A stretch of 14,873 nt of DNA from an uncultured Alphaproteobacteria bacterium (GTDB taxonomy: Bacteria; Pseudomonadota; Alphaproteobacteria; Rickettsiales; UBA1997): positions 1 through 14,873 of the forward strand of contig CAIYMZ010000083.1 of the NCBI GenBank assembly GCA_903927415.1, read 5' to 3'. This document shows positions 5,649 through 13,691 of the stretch, piece by piece (position 1 is the stretch's first letter; every line of letters starts with the position of its first letter). The notes under the pieces were generated by a model. It searched no databases and was not told where the DNA came from. It saw only the letters and a program-made list of their open reading frames with translations. A program made the position numbers and the translations under genes.

Positions 5649-8429
5649 TTAATATTCGGCTCGAGCAAGATGAGAATATTCTTTTTGAGAGTTTTTAGTT
5701 GCAACATAGCCATTTTTCTCATCTTCAAAAAACTCTAAAAGCCTTGTTAATCCTGCCTTGGTGGCGGAAATCAAAATTTGAATCTCCTCCCTTTCTTTAC
5801 AGATTTTTTTTATTTCGCTTAGCCGTGACGAAGATAATTTCCAATAATTTAATGAAGTGATTTTTGTGGAATTAATACTTTTGAGCTGAGTATCAATCAT
5901 GCTTTCAAGAAGCGCTAATGCTGCGATGGTAAGTTGTGGTTCAATTCCACAAATTACATTTTTTATTGTTGGAATTTGTCCGGTTTTATAATCAAAAATT
6001 TCAACATTTTCTGCATCATCAAAAGTTATTCGGTCAATTTTTCCACTAATTAAAAACTTACCAAGCGACAGTTTTACTGGGACTTCCAGATAGTTTTTGC
6101 GATTTAAAAATTGTTCATTTTCTTTTGCGAAATCAGAAAAAATATTTTCAAATTTTGGCCACCAAATCAATTTTGCTTCTTCTGATGGAAAATATTTTTC
6201 AAAAATTTTTAAGAAATTTTTTGTTTCCGAATCTTTAATAAATTTCTCCAAGGCTTCGTGAACAAAGCTTCCAAACTCAGAATAAGATGGTTCGAAGTCG
6301 ATTTTTTTTAACTCGTGAAGTTGCAAAATTTTCTTGGCGTAAATTTCGTATGGATTGGCAATTAATTTCGAAATTTCAGTTATTGAGAATTTTTTAGGAC
6401 GAAGTTCGACTTTTGGTTTTGGGTTTTGCGCCCTGATTTCTCTGGTTTCAACGTTGTTCATTTCCCTCAAGAGAGAAAAATATTTTTCTCCATGATTAAT
6501 TTTTACACCAATTTTTTTGCAGAGAGTTTTGAACTTTAATAAAAAAGGGGACTCAATCAAAAGCATATTGTCTCTATTTTTACAGCGCGTCAAAATAACA
6601 GATTTATTCGATAAATAATTACAAAAATCATAAGCGCTTTGCCCAAATTTTTTGGCGTCACGGTCAATTTCTAAATCTTTTTTAATTTTTTTCCCGAGCC
6701 AATTTTCCGCTTCAATTGTCGGAAAATCTCCTTCGTTAAGCGAGCCGATAATTACCAAATCGTGATTAAGTAAACGTGCCTCGAGAGTTGATAAAATCTG
6801 AATCGGCGCTGTTGAATCTGATTTTTGAAAATAACTAATTTGCGCCAATAAAGTTTTGAAGGTAGCAAGAAAATTTTCTAGGTTTCCCAGTAAATTTTGC
6901 GATTCTAATTTTTTAAAAAAATCAAGAAGTTCAATTTTGGCAGGATCTGATTCTAGTAATTCTTGCCAAGATTTTTGGCTAAGATTTTCAGCGGATTTTA
7001 TTAAAGAATGTAAGTCAACTTTATTGAGAAATTCTTCAAAAAAATCCTCTAACTTTTTCTCATTGAGTGATTTTAGTTTTTCTTGGATGCCTGCTAGAGT
7101 AAGATTAGTCCGATCTTGGCGTAAAATTTTAATCTCAAATTCAGCCAAAGTTTTTTTGTCTAACGAATAAAAGCACAGTGGATTTTTAAGAAGAGCAAGC
7201 AGGCTGTGTGAGTTAAAATTACTTTCGATGACATCAAAAATTAGCAGCAAAAAATTAATTAATTTTGAATCAAAAATCCCAAGATTTCTGGTGTCATTAA
7301 AAGAGATTGAAAACCTTTCTAGCTCAGATTTCACAAGAGTTGCGAGCTTATGATTATTGGTAATAAGAGCCGCAGTTTTTTGCTGTCGAAAGTTTTCTGC
7401 TAAAATAATCGCGATGAGTTTTGATTCTTCAATTTCATTTTTTGCTTCAACTATTTGAATATTTTTTGACAGATCTTCAGATGCTTTTTTTGCATCAAGC
7501 ATTACCTCAACTTTTTGCCATTTTGTAATTTCTTCACTTGGTAGCATTAGCAAAGATAGCATGTCCTGCCTGATATCATCACTTAAACAAAATTCCGAAT
7601 TAGCAATTTCTTTAACTGATTCTTTTTTGATTTCTAAAAAATTGATCAGCTGATTTAAGAAAAATTGTGAATGGTTTTCTTGCTTAAAATTTCCCGCATT
7701 TAATCCATACAAAATTACGTGGCCATTTGTTTGGCGCGAAATTGTTTTTATTAATTTTTTGCTGAAAGAAATGCTGCCAGTTGATCCAGCGATGATGATT
7801 TGCGATTTAGAGCCATGCTTCTCAAGAAGGTAAATAAATTTTTGAATAATAAAATTTTGGTAGGCGACGGGGAAGAAAATATTTTTTCTGAGCAGAGAAT
7901 TTTTAATCTGAACATTAAAATTTTTTAAAAAATCTAGCGTCAATTGGCGATGTTGCGATAAATCGGAGTCATCAATTTCATCTAGTTTTTTTAAATCAAT
8001 TTCTTCTCGCTCAATTTCGTCAAAAAGATTTTGTAAATTGCTGGCAATTTTTATGGCTTGGTTGAGCTCAAGATTCTGTCCAAAAATTGACAGTTTTTGA
8101 ACCTCCATGCTCAGAAAAAGTAAATAATCAATCTCATCCAAAAGCTTGATTTGCAAGATTTCATCGATGATTTGTTTTGTTTCAAAATCCGGCAAAAAAT
8201 CAAAAAAATCTTCAATAGAAATATCGGAGATAGCTTTGATCTTTGGCAGAGCGCCACAAAAATTCTTTTGTAAAAAAATTCTCCGTAATTCACGACAAGA
8301 ACGTCGGTTTGGTAAAAAAATTTTTACTTCTGCAAATTGACCGGAAAACTTTTTTTCCATCCAATCAAAAAGAGATTCGAAAAAATTATAATTCGCTGGA
8401 ATGTTGAAAACGTTGGCTTTATCTAGCAT
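5649..8429 (-). CDS. addB: Double-strand break repair nuclease AddB (alphaproteobacterial type)
   Basis: AddB is the non-helicase nuclease partner of AddA in the AddAB complex, which resects double-strand breaks for RecA loading. The 926-residue protein shows a degenerate UvrD-like region: FLPNRRSCRELRR near residue 38, AGSTGSISFSKK near 215, and IIGSLNEGDFPTIE near 560, the segment common in RecB/AddB proteins. A C-terminal PD-(D/E)XK nuclease domain follows, with His724 in FVHEALEKF, Asp799 in SGKIDRI, and Asp813/Lys815 in FDYKTG, so the nuclease core looks intact. The N-terminal helicase-like part has no good Walker A motif, as expected for this subunit. No addA lies next to it, though the two are usually adjacent. 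The frame is uninterrupted through many A/T runs, arguing against decay. It leads the pair addB-truA and diverges from the DadA gene across 62 bases. Confidence 0.88.
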   Translation of the reverse strand: MLDKANVFNIPANYNFFESLFDWMEKKFSGQFAEVKIFLPNRRSCRELRRIFLQKNFCGALPKIKAISDISIEDFFDFLPDFETKQIIDEILQIKLLDEIDYLLFLSMEVQKLSIFGQNLELNQAIKIASNLQNLFDEIEREEIDLKKLDEIDDSDLSQHRQLTLDFLKNFNVQIKNSLLRKNIFFPVAYQNFIIQKFIYLLEKHGSKSQIIIAGSTGSISFSKKLIKTISRQTNGHVILYGLNAGNFKQENHSQFFLNQLINFLEIKKESVKEIANSEFCLSDDIRQDMLSLLMLPSEEITKWQKVEVMLDAKKASEDLSKNIQIVEAKNEIEESKLIAIILAENFRQQKTAALITNNHKLATLVKSELERFSISFNDTRNLGIFDSKLINFLLLIFDVIESNFNSHSLLALLKNPLCFYSLDKKTLAEFEIKILRQDRTNLTLAGIQEKLKSLNEKKLEDFFEEFLNKVDLHSLIKSAENLSQKSWQELLESDPAKIELLDFFKKLESQNLLGNLENFLATFKTLLAQISYFQKSDSTAPIQILSTLEARLLNHDLVIIGSLNEGDFPTIEAENWLGKKIKKDLEIDRDAKKFGQSAYDFCNYLSNKSVILTRCKNRDNMLLIESPFLLKFKTLCKKIGVKINHGEKYFSLLREMNNVETREIRAQNPKPKVELRPKKFSITEISKLIANPYEIYAKKILQLHELKKIDFEPSYSEFGSFVHEALEKFIKDSETKNFLKIFEKYFPSEEAKLIWWPKFENIFSDFAKENEQFLNRKNYLEVPVKLSLGKFLISGKIDRITFDDAENVEIFDYKTGQIPTIKNVICGIEPQLTIAALALLESMIDTQLKSINSTKITSLNYWKLSSSRLSEIKKICKEREEIQILISATKAGLTRLLEFFEDEKNGYVATKNSQKEYSHLARAEY

Positions 8430-8491
8430 TTTGAAATTTTTTTTCAGACAATAACTCTGTTCAAAATCAATTTAAAAAAAATATCTCTGCG

Positions 8492-9751
8492 ATGAAAGTA
8501 ATAGTTTTGGGTGCTGGGGTTATAGGGGTTACGAGTGCTTATTTTCTTGCTCGTGCCGGTCATCAGGTTGTTGTTCTTGAGAAAAATATTGATGCTGGAT
8601 TGGGCTGTTCTCATGCTAATGGTGGTCAGTTAAGTTATTCCCACATTGAAACTTGGGCAGCAAGAGGCTCTTTGCCATCAATGATGAAAGCGGCCATTCT
8701 GCCGAGTTCGTTTTTAACAATCTCTGACTTAACCAATCGAAAATTTTTAAGTTGGTTGTGTGAATTTTATAAAAACTCTTCATCACAAAAATCTCAGGAA
8801 AATAGTAGAAAATTATTCAGACTCGCAGCTTACAGCAAGAAGCTTTTAGAAGAGATTATTGATGAAAATACGGATCTAAAATTTGATTACAAAAATCGTG
8901 GTATTTTGCATTTTTATCGTGATCAAAAAAATTTTGATGCCGCAATAAAAGAAATCGAATTTCGTAACTCAATTGGCTGTAAAGCTCAAATTTTAAGTGC
9001 CGAAGAATGTCTAAAAAAAGAGCCGACTTTAGTAAAACTTTTTGATGAAAAAAAGTTGGTGGGTGGAATTTTTTACGATGCTGACGCTAGCGGCAACAGC
9101 TTTCTATTCATCAAGGCTTTGGAAAAAATCTGCCGTGAAAAATACGGTGTAGTTTTTGAATTTGAGACCGATGTCAGAAATATTTTGACCAACCACAAAA
9201 AAATTACTGGCATTAATACCTCCAAAGGCGTCTTCATCGCCAACAAATATGTGTATGCGCTTGGAGCTTATGGCTGTAAGTTTCTGAATGGTATTGGCAT
9301 TGATTCAAAAATTTATCCGCTCAAAGGTTATTCACTTTCAATCGCTGCTGATTCTGAATTTATCGCACCGAATTTAGCACTCACTGATCCTGAAAATAAA
9401 ATCGTTTACAGTCGTTTGGGAAATATTTTTAGAGCGGCGGGAACCGTTGAAGCCTGCGGCTTGAGAGGTAATCAGAATAAAAAACACATCGAGTTTTTAA
9501 AAAATTCTGCGCGCCGAACATTTTCTGATTTTGGAAATTTTAACGAGATCGAAGAATGGTGCGGCTTCCGTCCATTTCGTCCAAATTCAATTCCGCTAAT
9601 TTGCGAAGTAAAAAAATACGGAAATCTTTTTTTGAATAGTGGACATGGCTCGTTGGGCTGGACGCTTTCCGCCGCTTCAGGGAAGATTTTATCTGATTTG
9701 GTTTCGGATAATCCGGATAAAAAATTTGAGTTTTTAGAAGAGGAGTTGTGA
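8492..9751 (+). CDS. dadA: D-amino acid dehydrogenase (DadA-like FAD oxidoreductase)
   Basis: The protein oxidises D-amino acids (in DadA chiefly D-alanine) to 2-oxo acids and ammonia, feeding electrons to the respiratory chain. The 419-residue length fits. An FAD-binding fold starts at once with VLGAGVIGVTSAYFL (5-19; Gly7, Gly9, Gly12) and Glu30 at the end of the second strand. DadA-like features follow: CSHANGGQLSYS (39-50), and near the C-terminus GFRPFRPNSIPLI (358-370) and NSGHGSLGWTLS (382-393). Other members of the DAO family, such as sarcosine or glycine oxidase, are possible but fit less well. It is a single-gene unit, divergent from addB and convergent with folC (20 bases between stops). 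The substrate could be D-alanine from peptidoglycan or host D-amino acids; that is inference. Confidence 0.88.
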   Translation: MKVIVLGAGVIGVTSAYFLARAGHQVVVLEKNIDAGLGCSHANGGQLSYSHIETWAARGSLPSMMKAAILPSSFLTISDLTNRKFLSWLCEFYKNSSSQKSQENSRKLFRLAAYSKKLLEEIIDENTDLKFDYKNRGILHFYRDQKNFDAAIKEIEFRNSIGCKAQILSAEECLKKEPTLVKLFDEKKLVGGIFYDADASGNSFLFIKALEKICREKYGVVFEFETDVRNILTNHKKITGINTSKGVFIANKYVYALGAYGCKFLNGIGIDSKIYPLKGYSLSIAADSEFIAPNLALTDPENKIVYSRLGNIFRAAGTVEACGLRGNQNKKHIEFLKNSARRTFSDFGNFNEIEEWCGFRPFRPNSIPLICEVKKYGNLFLNSGHGSLGWTLSAASGKILSDLVSDNPDKKFEFLEEEL

Positions 9752-9771
9752 GTTTAGCCCAGCATTGGTTC

Positions 9772-11112
9772 TCAATTAAGCCCAAATCTCCTAACATCTC
9801 TCGCCAGATGCAACGAGCCACAGATGACAATGCGACAAGGCTCATCGCCGCAAATTTTTGAAATATAAAAAATTGCTTCTGCAAGATCCTCCGCGGCAAA
9901 AATTTTCATCCCGACTTCAGCACCAACTTCAGAAATTTTTTCTGCATTTTCCGGATTTGGTTCGCCGTCAACTCTTACAGCAACCACTTCTGCGAAGTTT
10001 CTAAATTTTTCTAAAAATTCTTTTTTGCATTTATTCCGACTGAAACCGCAGATGACAAAATTCTGCGCCCCCATCGTCGCGCTACGCGACGACTTTCCCC
10101 CTAAATAGGGGGAACGGGTTTTTTCCGCGATCCATTTTACCAGCGCGAAAGCTCCAGCCTCGTTGTGGGCGCCGTCGATCCAAATTTCGCTCGCGGAATT
10201 TTTTAAAATTTTGTTTAAATTATTTTGAATTTTTTCGAGGCGGCTGGGCCAGTGAACGGAGGTGATTGCTTGCGCGATAGTTGTCAGTTGCAAGTCGTCA
10301 GTTGCAAGTAAAGATGTGGCAATCGCCGTCGCAAAATTAATATATTGGTGAGAGCCTTGGAGAGCAGGCTTTGGCAGGTTTTCGAAAAAAGTATTTCCGA
10401 ATTTAAAATCGAACTCACCACTTTCCTCATCGAGTAAAATTTCGAAATCTTCGTCATAAAAGTAGGCTGGAATTTTCTGATCGGTGGCTAAAATTTTAAT
10501 AATATTTTTTGCTGCTGATGGTTGCGAAGCCACGATTAATGGGGTTTCTGGTCGCATGATCATTGCTTTTTCCAGCGCAATTCTTTCTATCGAATTTCCC
10601 AAATATTCAACGTGATCAAAAGAAATTGGCATGAGGACAGTCGCCAATTTTTTCTCGATGATGTTGGTGGCGTCAATTCTGCCACCCATGCCACACTCAA
10701 TGATGGCAATGTCCGCCGGTATTTTTGAAAAAGCTAAAAATGTTCCGATGACGAAGGCTTCGGCGAAAGTTAATGGCGTTTCATCCGCAGCAATTCTGAC
10801 TTCCTCCATTATTTCAAACAAAAAAGAATCGCTGATTTTTTCGCCATCCAAAATAATTCTTTCATTGCAATCGTGAAGGTGAGGCGAGGTGTAAATGTGA
10901 ACTTTTTTTCCGGCGCAGGAAAATATTTTTGCAATCAAAGAAACTGCTGAACCCTTGCCATTTGTACCGGCAACGTGAATTACTGGCGGAAGTTTTTGAT
11001 GCGGATTTCCAAGTTTTTTTAACACAATTTCCATGCGTTCAAAAACGGTTTCGTAATCAATTTCGCGTTTTCCAAGTGTTGACGGAATTGGCCAGTGTGG
11101 AAGGTAGACCAT
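9772..11112 (-). CDS. folC: Bifunctional folylpolyglutamate/dihydrofolate synthase FolC
   Basis: FolC adds glutamate to dihydropteroate and to folates using ATP. The 446-residue protein starts MVYLPHWPIPSTLGKREIDY, close to the usual FolC opening, and has the ATP loop HVAGTNGKGS (46-55), YTSPHLHDCNERI (about 75-87), ECGMGGRIDATNII (about 138-151), a SFDHVEYLG segment and WIDGAHNEAGAF near residue 315, then a C-terminal ligase domain. Two repeat structures lie inside the frame without breaking it: a palindromic element encoding about residues 333-349 (TRSPYLGGKSSRSATMGA region) and a 14-bp duplication encoding about LATDDLQLT near residue 270. The first sits between WIAEK and NFVICGF, in the C-terminal domain, where family members normally have a short variable loop. 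The start codon faces the porin gene across 38 bases. Confidence 0.95.
   Translation of the reverse strand: MVYLPHWPIPSTLGKREIDYETVFERMEIVLKKLGNPHQKLPPVIHVAGTNGKGSAVSLIAKIFSCAGKKVHIYTSPHLHDCNERIILDGEKISDSFLFEIMEEVRIAADETPLTFAEAFVIGTFLAFSKIPADIAIIECGMGGRIDATNIIEKKLATVLMPISFDHVEYLGNSIERIALEKAMIMRPETPLIVASQPSAAKNIIKILATDQKIPAYFYDEDFEILLDEESGEFDFKFGNTFFENLPKPALQGSHQYINFATAIATSLLATDDLQLTTIAQAITSVHWPSRLEKIQNNLNKILKNSASEIWIDGAHNEAGAFALVKWIAEKTRSPYLGGKSSRSATMGAQNFVICGFSRNKCKKEFLEKFRNFAEVVAVRVDGEPNPENAEKISEVGAEVGMKIFAAEDLAEAIFYISKICGDEPCRIVICGSLHLARDVRRFGLN
10066..10118. repeat. Double-hairpin palindromic element inserted in frame in folC
   Basis: Two perfect inverted repeats lie side by side. The first, 10074-10092, is TCGTCGCG-CTA-CGCGACGA (8-bp stem, 3-base loop). 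The second, 10095-10114, is TTCCCCCTA-AA-TAGGGGGAA (9-bp arms, 2-base centre). A run of five C at 68-72 of the same hundred could also pair with the G run. Local G+C is much higher than the flanks. The whole is read through by folC on the minus strand as roughly residues 333-349, in frame and without a stop. Compact, GC-rich, palindromic and in a variable loop of a conserved protein, it resembles Rickettsia palindromic elements in behaviour. Its exact ends are uncertain, and there is no second copy in this window. Confidence 0.8.
10283..10310. repeat. 14-bp tandem duplication made of heptamers, inside folC
   Basis: GTCAGTTGCAAGT occurs at 10283-10295 and again at 10297-10309, giving a 14-base period. 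On the coding (minus) strand it reads as heptamers ACTTGCA, ACTGACG, ACTTGCA, ACTGACA. Because 14 is not a multiple of three, the two copies are read in different frames (LATD, then DLQLT). FolC nevertheless stays open, so any expansion must have been compensated or fixed with a total length divisible by three. Confidence 0.75.
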
Positions 11113-11116
11113 AAAG

Positions 11117-11151
11117 GATTTAAGATTTAGGATTTAGGATTTAGGATTTTT
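11117..11151. repeat. Heptamer tandem array between folC and the porin gene
   Basis: Five consecutive 7-base units run GATTTAA, GATTTAG, GATTTAG, GATTTAG, GATTTTT; the middle three are identical. The array takes up nearly the whole 38-base gap between the folC start (11112) and the assigned porin start (11151), where promoters and leaders for both genes would have to overlap. Each junction creates AGGA, which could act as a weak ribosome site for the porin (AGGA at 11143-11146, four bases before the TTG). Confidence 0.85.
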
Positions 11152-12647
11152 TGTCGTTATCTCTGGTTCTAACATTTAATTTCTCGATTCTGAAAGTTTT
11201 AAATTTTTTCATTGCTACATCTTTGAGCCTAGCGCTTTCAAGCAATGTCGCTTATTCTCAAACATTTTCAAAAAAAACATTTCCAGCTATCGTCGCTCAC
11301 GGATTTATAAATTTTTCTGCAGCTTCCAGAAATCAAGTTTCTGTTTTTGAGAAAAAAAATCTTCCAGACGGTTTTACACAAAATTATCTCAACAATTCTC
11401 GGGCAATTGGCAATGATTCGCAGCTTTTTCTTAAGGCTACAACAATTGCGGAAAGTGGCGTTAAATATGGCGCAATGGCTAAAGTTGAATTCAATATCAA
11501 CTCTGATTCTCGTAATGAAAATCCTAATCTCGACCAAGCATTTTTTTATTCAGAAAATAATTTTGGTAAGTTTGAAATCGGCAATAATCAGGCGGTAAAT
11601 CAAAAAATGAAAGTTGGTCCTGCCCGCTTTGCACGTGGTGCCGGAGGTATTAACGGTAAATATTTAGAGCAAATAAATCTACCAATGTTGGGCAATTCTG
11701 GATCAGTTTGTAGCGGTGGAGTTGGTGATTCCGCATGCTCCAACGTAAAATTGCCGCGTTTTATTTTGTTGGCGCAATCGCCGATTGGACATGGTGGTTA
11801 TGCAAAAAGTTTCTATCGCCGCGGGGCGGACAATTCTTACCAGCCATCTTCGCGAGATTATTCAGATTTTAATCGCAGCCATTTTCGTGCGTTGAAAGAT
11901 GACAGTTTTGATGGCGTTGAAGATGCGACAAAGTTGAGTTACTATACTCCGAGAATTGCAGGTTTGCAGCTTGGAGCAAGCTACGCTCCAGATAGCAATG
12001 ATAACGGTTTTACAGCGAATACAGCTCGTGATGTAGATCTTATTCGCATCAAAAATATTTTTAGTTTTGGCGCTAATTATTCACAGGATTTTGATAATCT
12101 CGGAATTGCACTTTCGGCGACGGCAGAAAAAGGTCAGATTAAAAACTCCAAATCAACGCTTGGCACAGAAAGACAAAGTTTGCTCGCTTATGATGCTGGT
12201 TTGACGCTGACATATTTTGGCTTCAACCTTGGCGGTTCATACGGAACTTGGGGTAATTCTCTGCAACCAAAAAATGGAGTTTATTCTTGCGATTACAATT
12301 CTGGACAAAATCTTTCAGCGCAAAATTGTGATTCTGATGCAAAGAAATTTTCTCATCCGAGTTATTATACCACCGGAATTTCTTACCAGTTTGGACCAGT
12401 CGCAGCAAGCATCACAGAGCTCAAAAGTGAGTTTCAAAAAAACAAATATCAGGCAACTTCGCTCGGTCTTGACTATAAGCTGACTCGCGATTTGATGCCG
12501 TATTTTGAAGTGACAAAATTCACTTTTAAATCAAATCAACCAACGGCCGCAAACCTTACCAATCAAGGTGATATCGCCTCTAGCCAAAGACAGCTAAAAG
12601 ATAATCATGGTTACGTTTTGCTAACCGGAATTTTATATTTTTTTTAG
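11151..12647 (+). CDS. Outer-membrane porin, 16-strand type
   Basis: The protein is a predicted outer-membrane beta-barrel that lets small solutes cross. The N-terminus is an export signal (KVLNFFIATSLSLALSSNVAYS, with probable cleavage before QTF near residue 37). The roughly 460-residue mature part alternates polar and hydrophobic residues, is rich in Gly, Asn, Ser and aromatics, contains porin-like segments such as KFEIGNNQAVNQKM (external-loop start) and LQLGASYAPDSND, and ends HGYVLLTGILYFF with the C-terminal Phe needed for barrel assembly. It resembles porins of the Gram-negative porin superfamily found in alphaproteobacteria. The start is uncertain: there is no in-frame ATG before the signal peptide, a stop (TAG 11142-11144) closes the frame upstream, and TTG 11151 is the only common start. 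virB11 follows three bases after the stop. Confidence 0.85.
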   Translation: MSLSLVLTFNFSILKVLNFFIATSLSLALSSNVAYSQTFSKKTFPAIVAHGFINFSAASRNQVSVFEKKNLPDGFTQNYLNNSRAIGNDSQLFLKATTIAESGVKYGAMAKVEFNINSDSRNENPNLDQAFFYSENNFGKFEIGNNQAVNQKMKVGPARFARGAGGINGKYLEQINLPMLGNSGSVCSGGVGDSACSNVKLPRFILLAQSPIGHGGYAKSFYRRGADNSYQPSSRDYSDFNRSHFRALKDDSFDGVEDATKLSYYTPRIAGLQLGASYAPDSNDNGFTANTARDVDLIRIKNIFSFGANYSQDFDNLGIALSATAEKGQIKNSKSTLGTERQSLLAYDAGLTLTYFGFNLGGSYGTWGNSLQPKNGVYSCDYNSGQNLSAQNCDSDAKKFSHPSYYTTGISYQFGPVAASITELKSEFQKNKYQATSLGLDYKLTRDLMPYFEVTKFTFKSNQPTAANLTNQGDIASSQRQLKDNHGYVLLTGILYFF

Positions 12648-12650
12648 AAA

Positions 12651-13679
12651 ATGAGTGTAGCCGCATTAGATTCATACCTCCTGCCTCTAAAACAAATTCT
12701 TGAACGTGACGGCGTCAATGAAGTTTCAATCAACAGACCTCATGAAGTTTGGATTGAAATGAAGGGAGACATGATTCGCGAGGAATTGCCAACTTTTGAT
12801 TTCGAGCATTTGAAGTCGCTATCAAGGCTAGTAGCGCAAGCGACGGAGCAACGTCTCAGCGAGGAAGAGCCACTTCTTTCCGCAACTCTTCCAAATGGTT
12901 TCCGTATCCAAATTGTTTTTCCGCCAGCTTGTGAGCAAGGATGTGTCGTGATATCAATTCGTAAGCCTTCCAGCCTAAAATGGAGTTTGGATGATTACGA
13001 TAAAATGGGCATGTTTGATTCAACCTCAGTTGGTGAAGTTGAAGATAAAAATGATTTAATTTTAGCTAAGCTTTTACAGCTAAATCGCATCAAAGATTTT
13101 CTTGCCAAAGCGGTGATCTACAAAAAAAATATTATTATTTCCGGCGGCACTTCGACTGGTAAAACCACTTTCACTAATGCCGTGATCCGCGGCATTCCTC
13201 ATGATGAAAGATTGATCACGGTTGAAGATGCGCGAGAAGTTGACCTATCTTCACATCCAAACCGAGTGCATTTGCTGGCTTCAAAAGGTGGACAAGGTCG
13301 CTCCAAAACTACCACGCAAGAATTAATCGAAGCTTGTCTGCGTTTGCGTCCGGAAAGAATTATCGTTGGTGAGTTGCGTGGTTCAGAAGCATTCAGTTTT
13401 TTGAGGGCAATTAACACTGGTCATCCCGGATCAATTTCAACCTTGCACGCTGACACACCGAAAATGGCAATCGAGCAATTGAAAATGATGGTGATGCAAG
13501 CTGGGCTAGGCATGACTCCAAGCGAAATTACCTCCTACATCAAAAACGTCGTAGACATCGTTGTGCAGCTTAAGCGTGGCGGAAAAGGTCGGCGTTACGT
13601 TTCTGAAGTTTATTTCCGCGCCATACATAATAAACCACCAGAAGAAGTGGCCAGGCAAACTCCGTTGCCGTCAATTTAA
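12651..13679 (+). CDS. virB11: Type IV secretion ATPase VirB11
   Basis: VirB11 is a hexameric cytoplasmic ATPase that drives assembly and substrate transfer in type IV secretion systems. The 342-residue length fits VirB11 rather than longer pilus or type II ATPases. After an N-terminal domain (about 1-130) the motor motifs are intact: Walker A SGGTSTGKTT (164-173, Lys171), the Asp box TVEDAREVDL (190-199), Walker B RIIVGELRG (236-244, Glu241) and the His box TGHPGSISTLHA (256-267). All catalytic residues are present, so the enzyme should be active. It starts three bases after the porin stop with no ribosome-binding motif, implying translational coupling or leaderless-like initiation. No other vir gene is in the window, so its secretion-system partners must be encoded elsewhere. 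CpaF/TadA-type ATPases are the main alternative and are longer. Confidence 0.93.
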   Translation: MSVAALDSYLLPLKQILERDGVNEVSINRPHEVWIEMKGDMIREELPTFDFEHLKSLSRLVAQATEQRLSEEEPLLSATLPNGFRIQIVFPPACEQGCVVISIRKPSSLKWSLDDYDKMGMFDSTSVGEVEDKNDLILAKLLQLNRIKDFLAKAVIYKKNIIISGGTSTGKTTFTNAVIRGIPHDERLITVEDAREVDLSSHPNRVHLLASKGGQGRSKTTTQELIEACLRLRPERIIVGELRGSEAFSFLRAINTGHPGSISTLHADTPKMAIEQLKMMVMQAGLGMTPSEITSYIKNVVDIVVQLKRGGKGRRYVSEVYFRAIHNKPPEEVARQTPLPSI

Positions 13680-13691
13680 AATCAAAAAAAA

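Noticed and set aside
6856..7170. A 104-codon plus-strand frame inside addB.
   Set aside because: It is antisense to a long gene with clear AddB motifs and is rich in Ser/Lys/Phe, as expected from reversed AT-rich codons.
9540..9899. A 119-codon minus-strand frame across the dadA and folC 3' ends.
   Set aside because: It overlaps two well-supported genes in other frames and shows no family features.
10066..10118. Rho-independent terminator within folC.
   Set aside because: It lies well inside the coding frame, with about 290 bases of conserved folC coding sequence beyond it, and neither hairpin is followed by a T run in the folC direction.
11117..11151. Telomere-like repeat (TTTAGGA units).
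   Set aside because: Only five units, internal to a bacterial gene cluster; the likeness to plant telomere TTTAGGG is coincidental.
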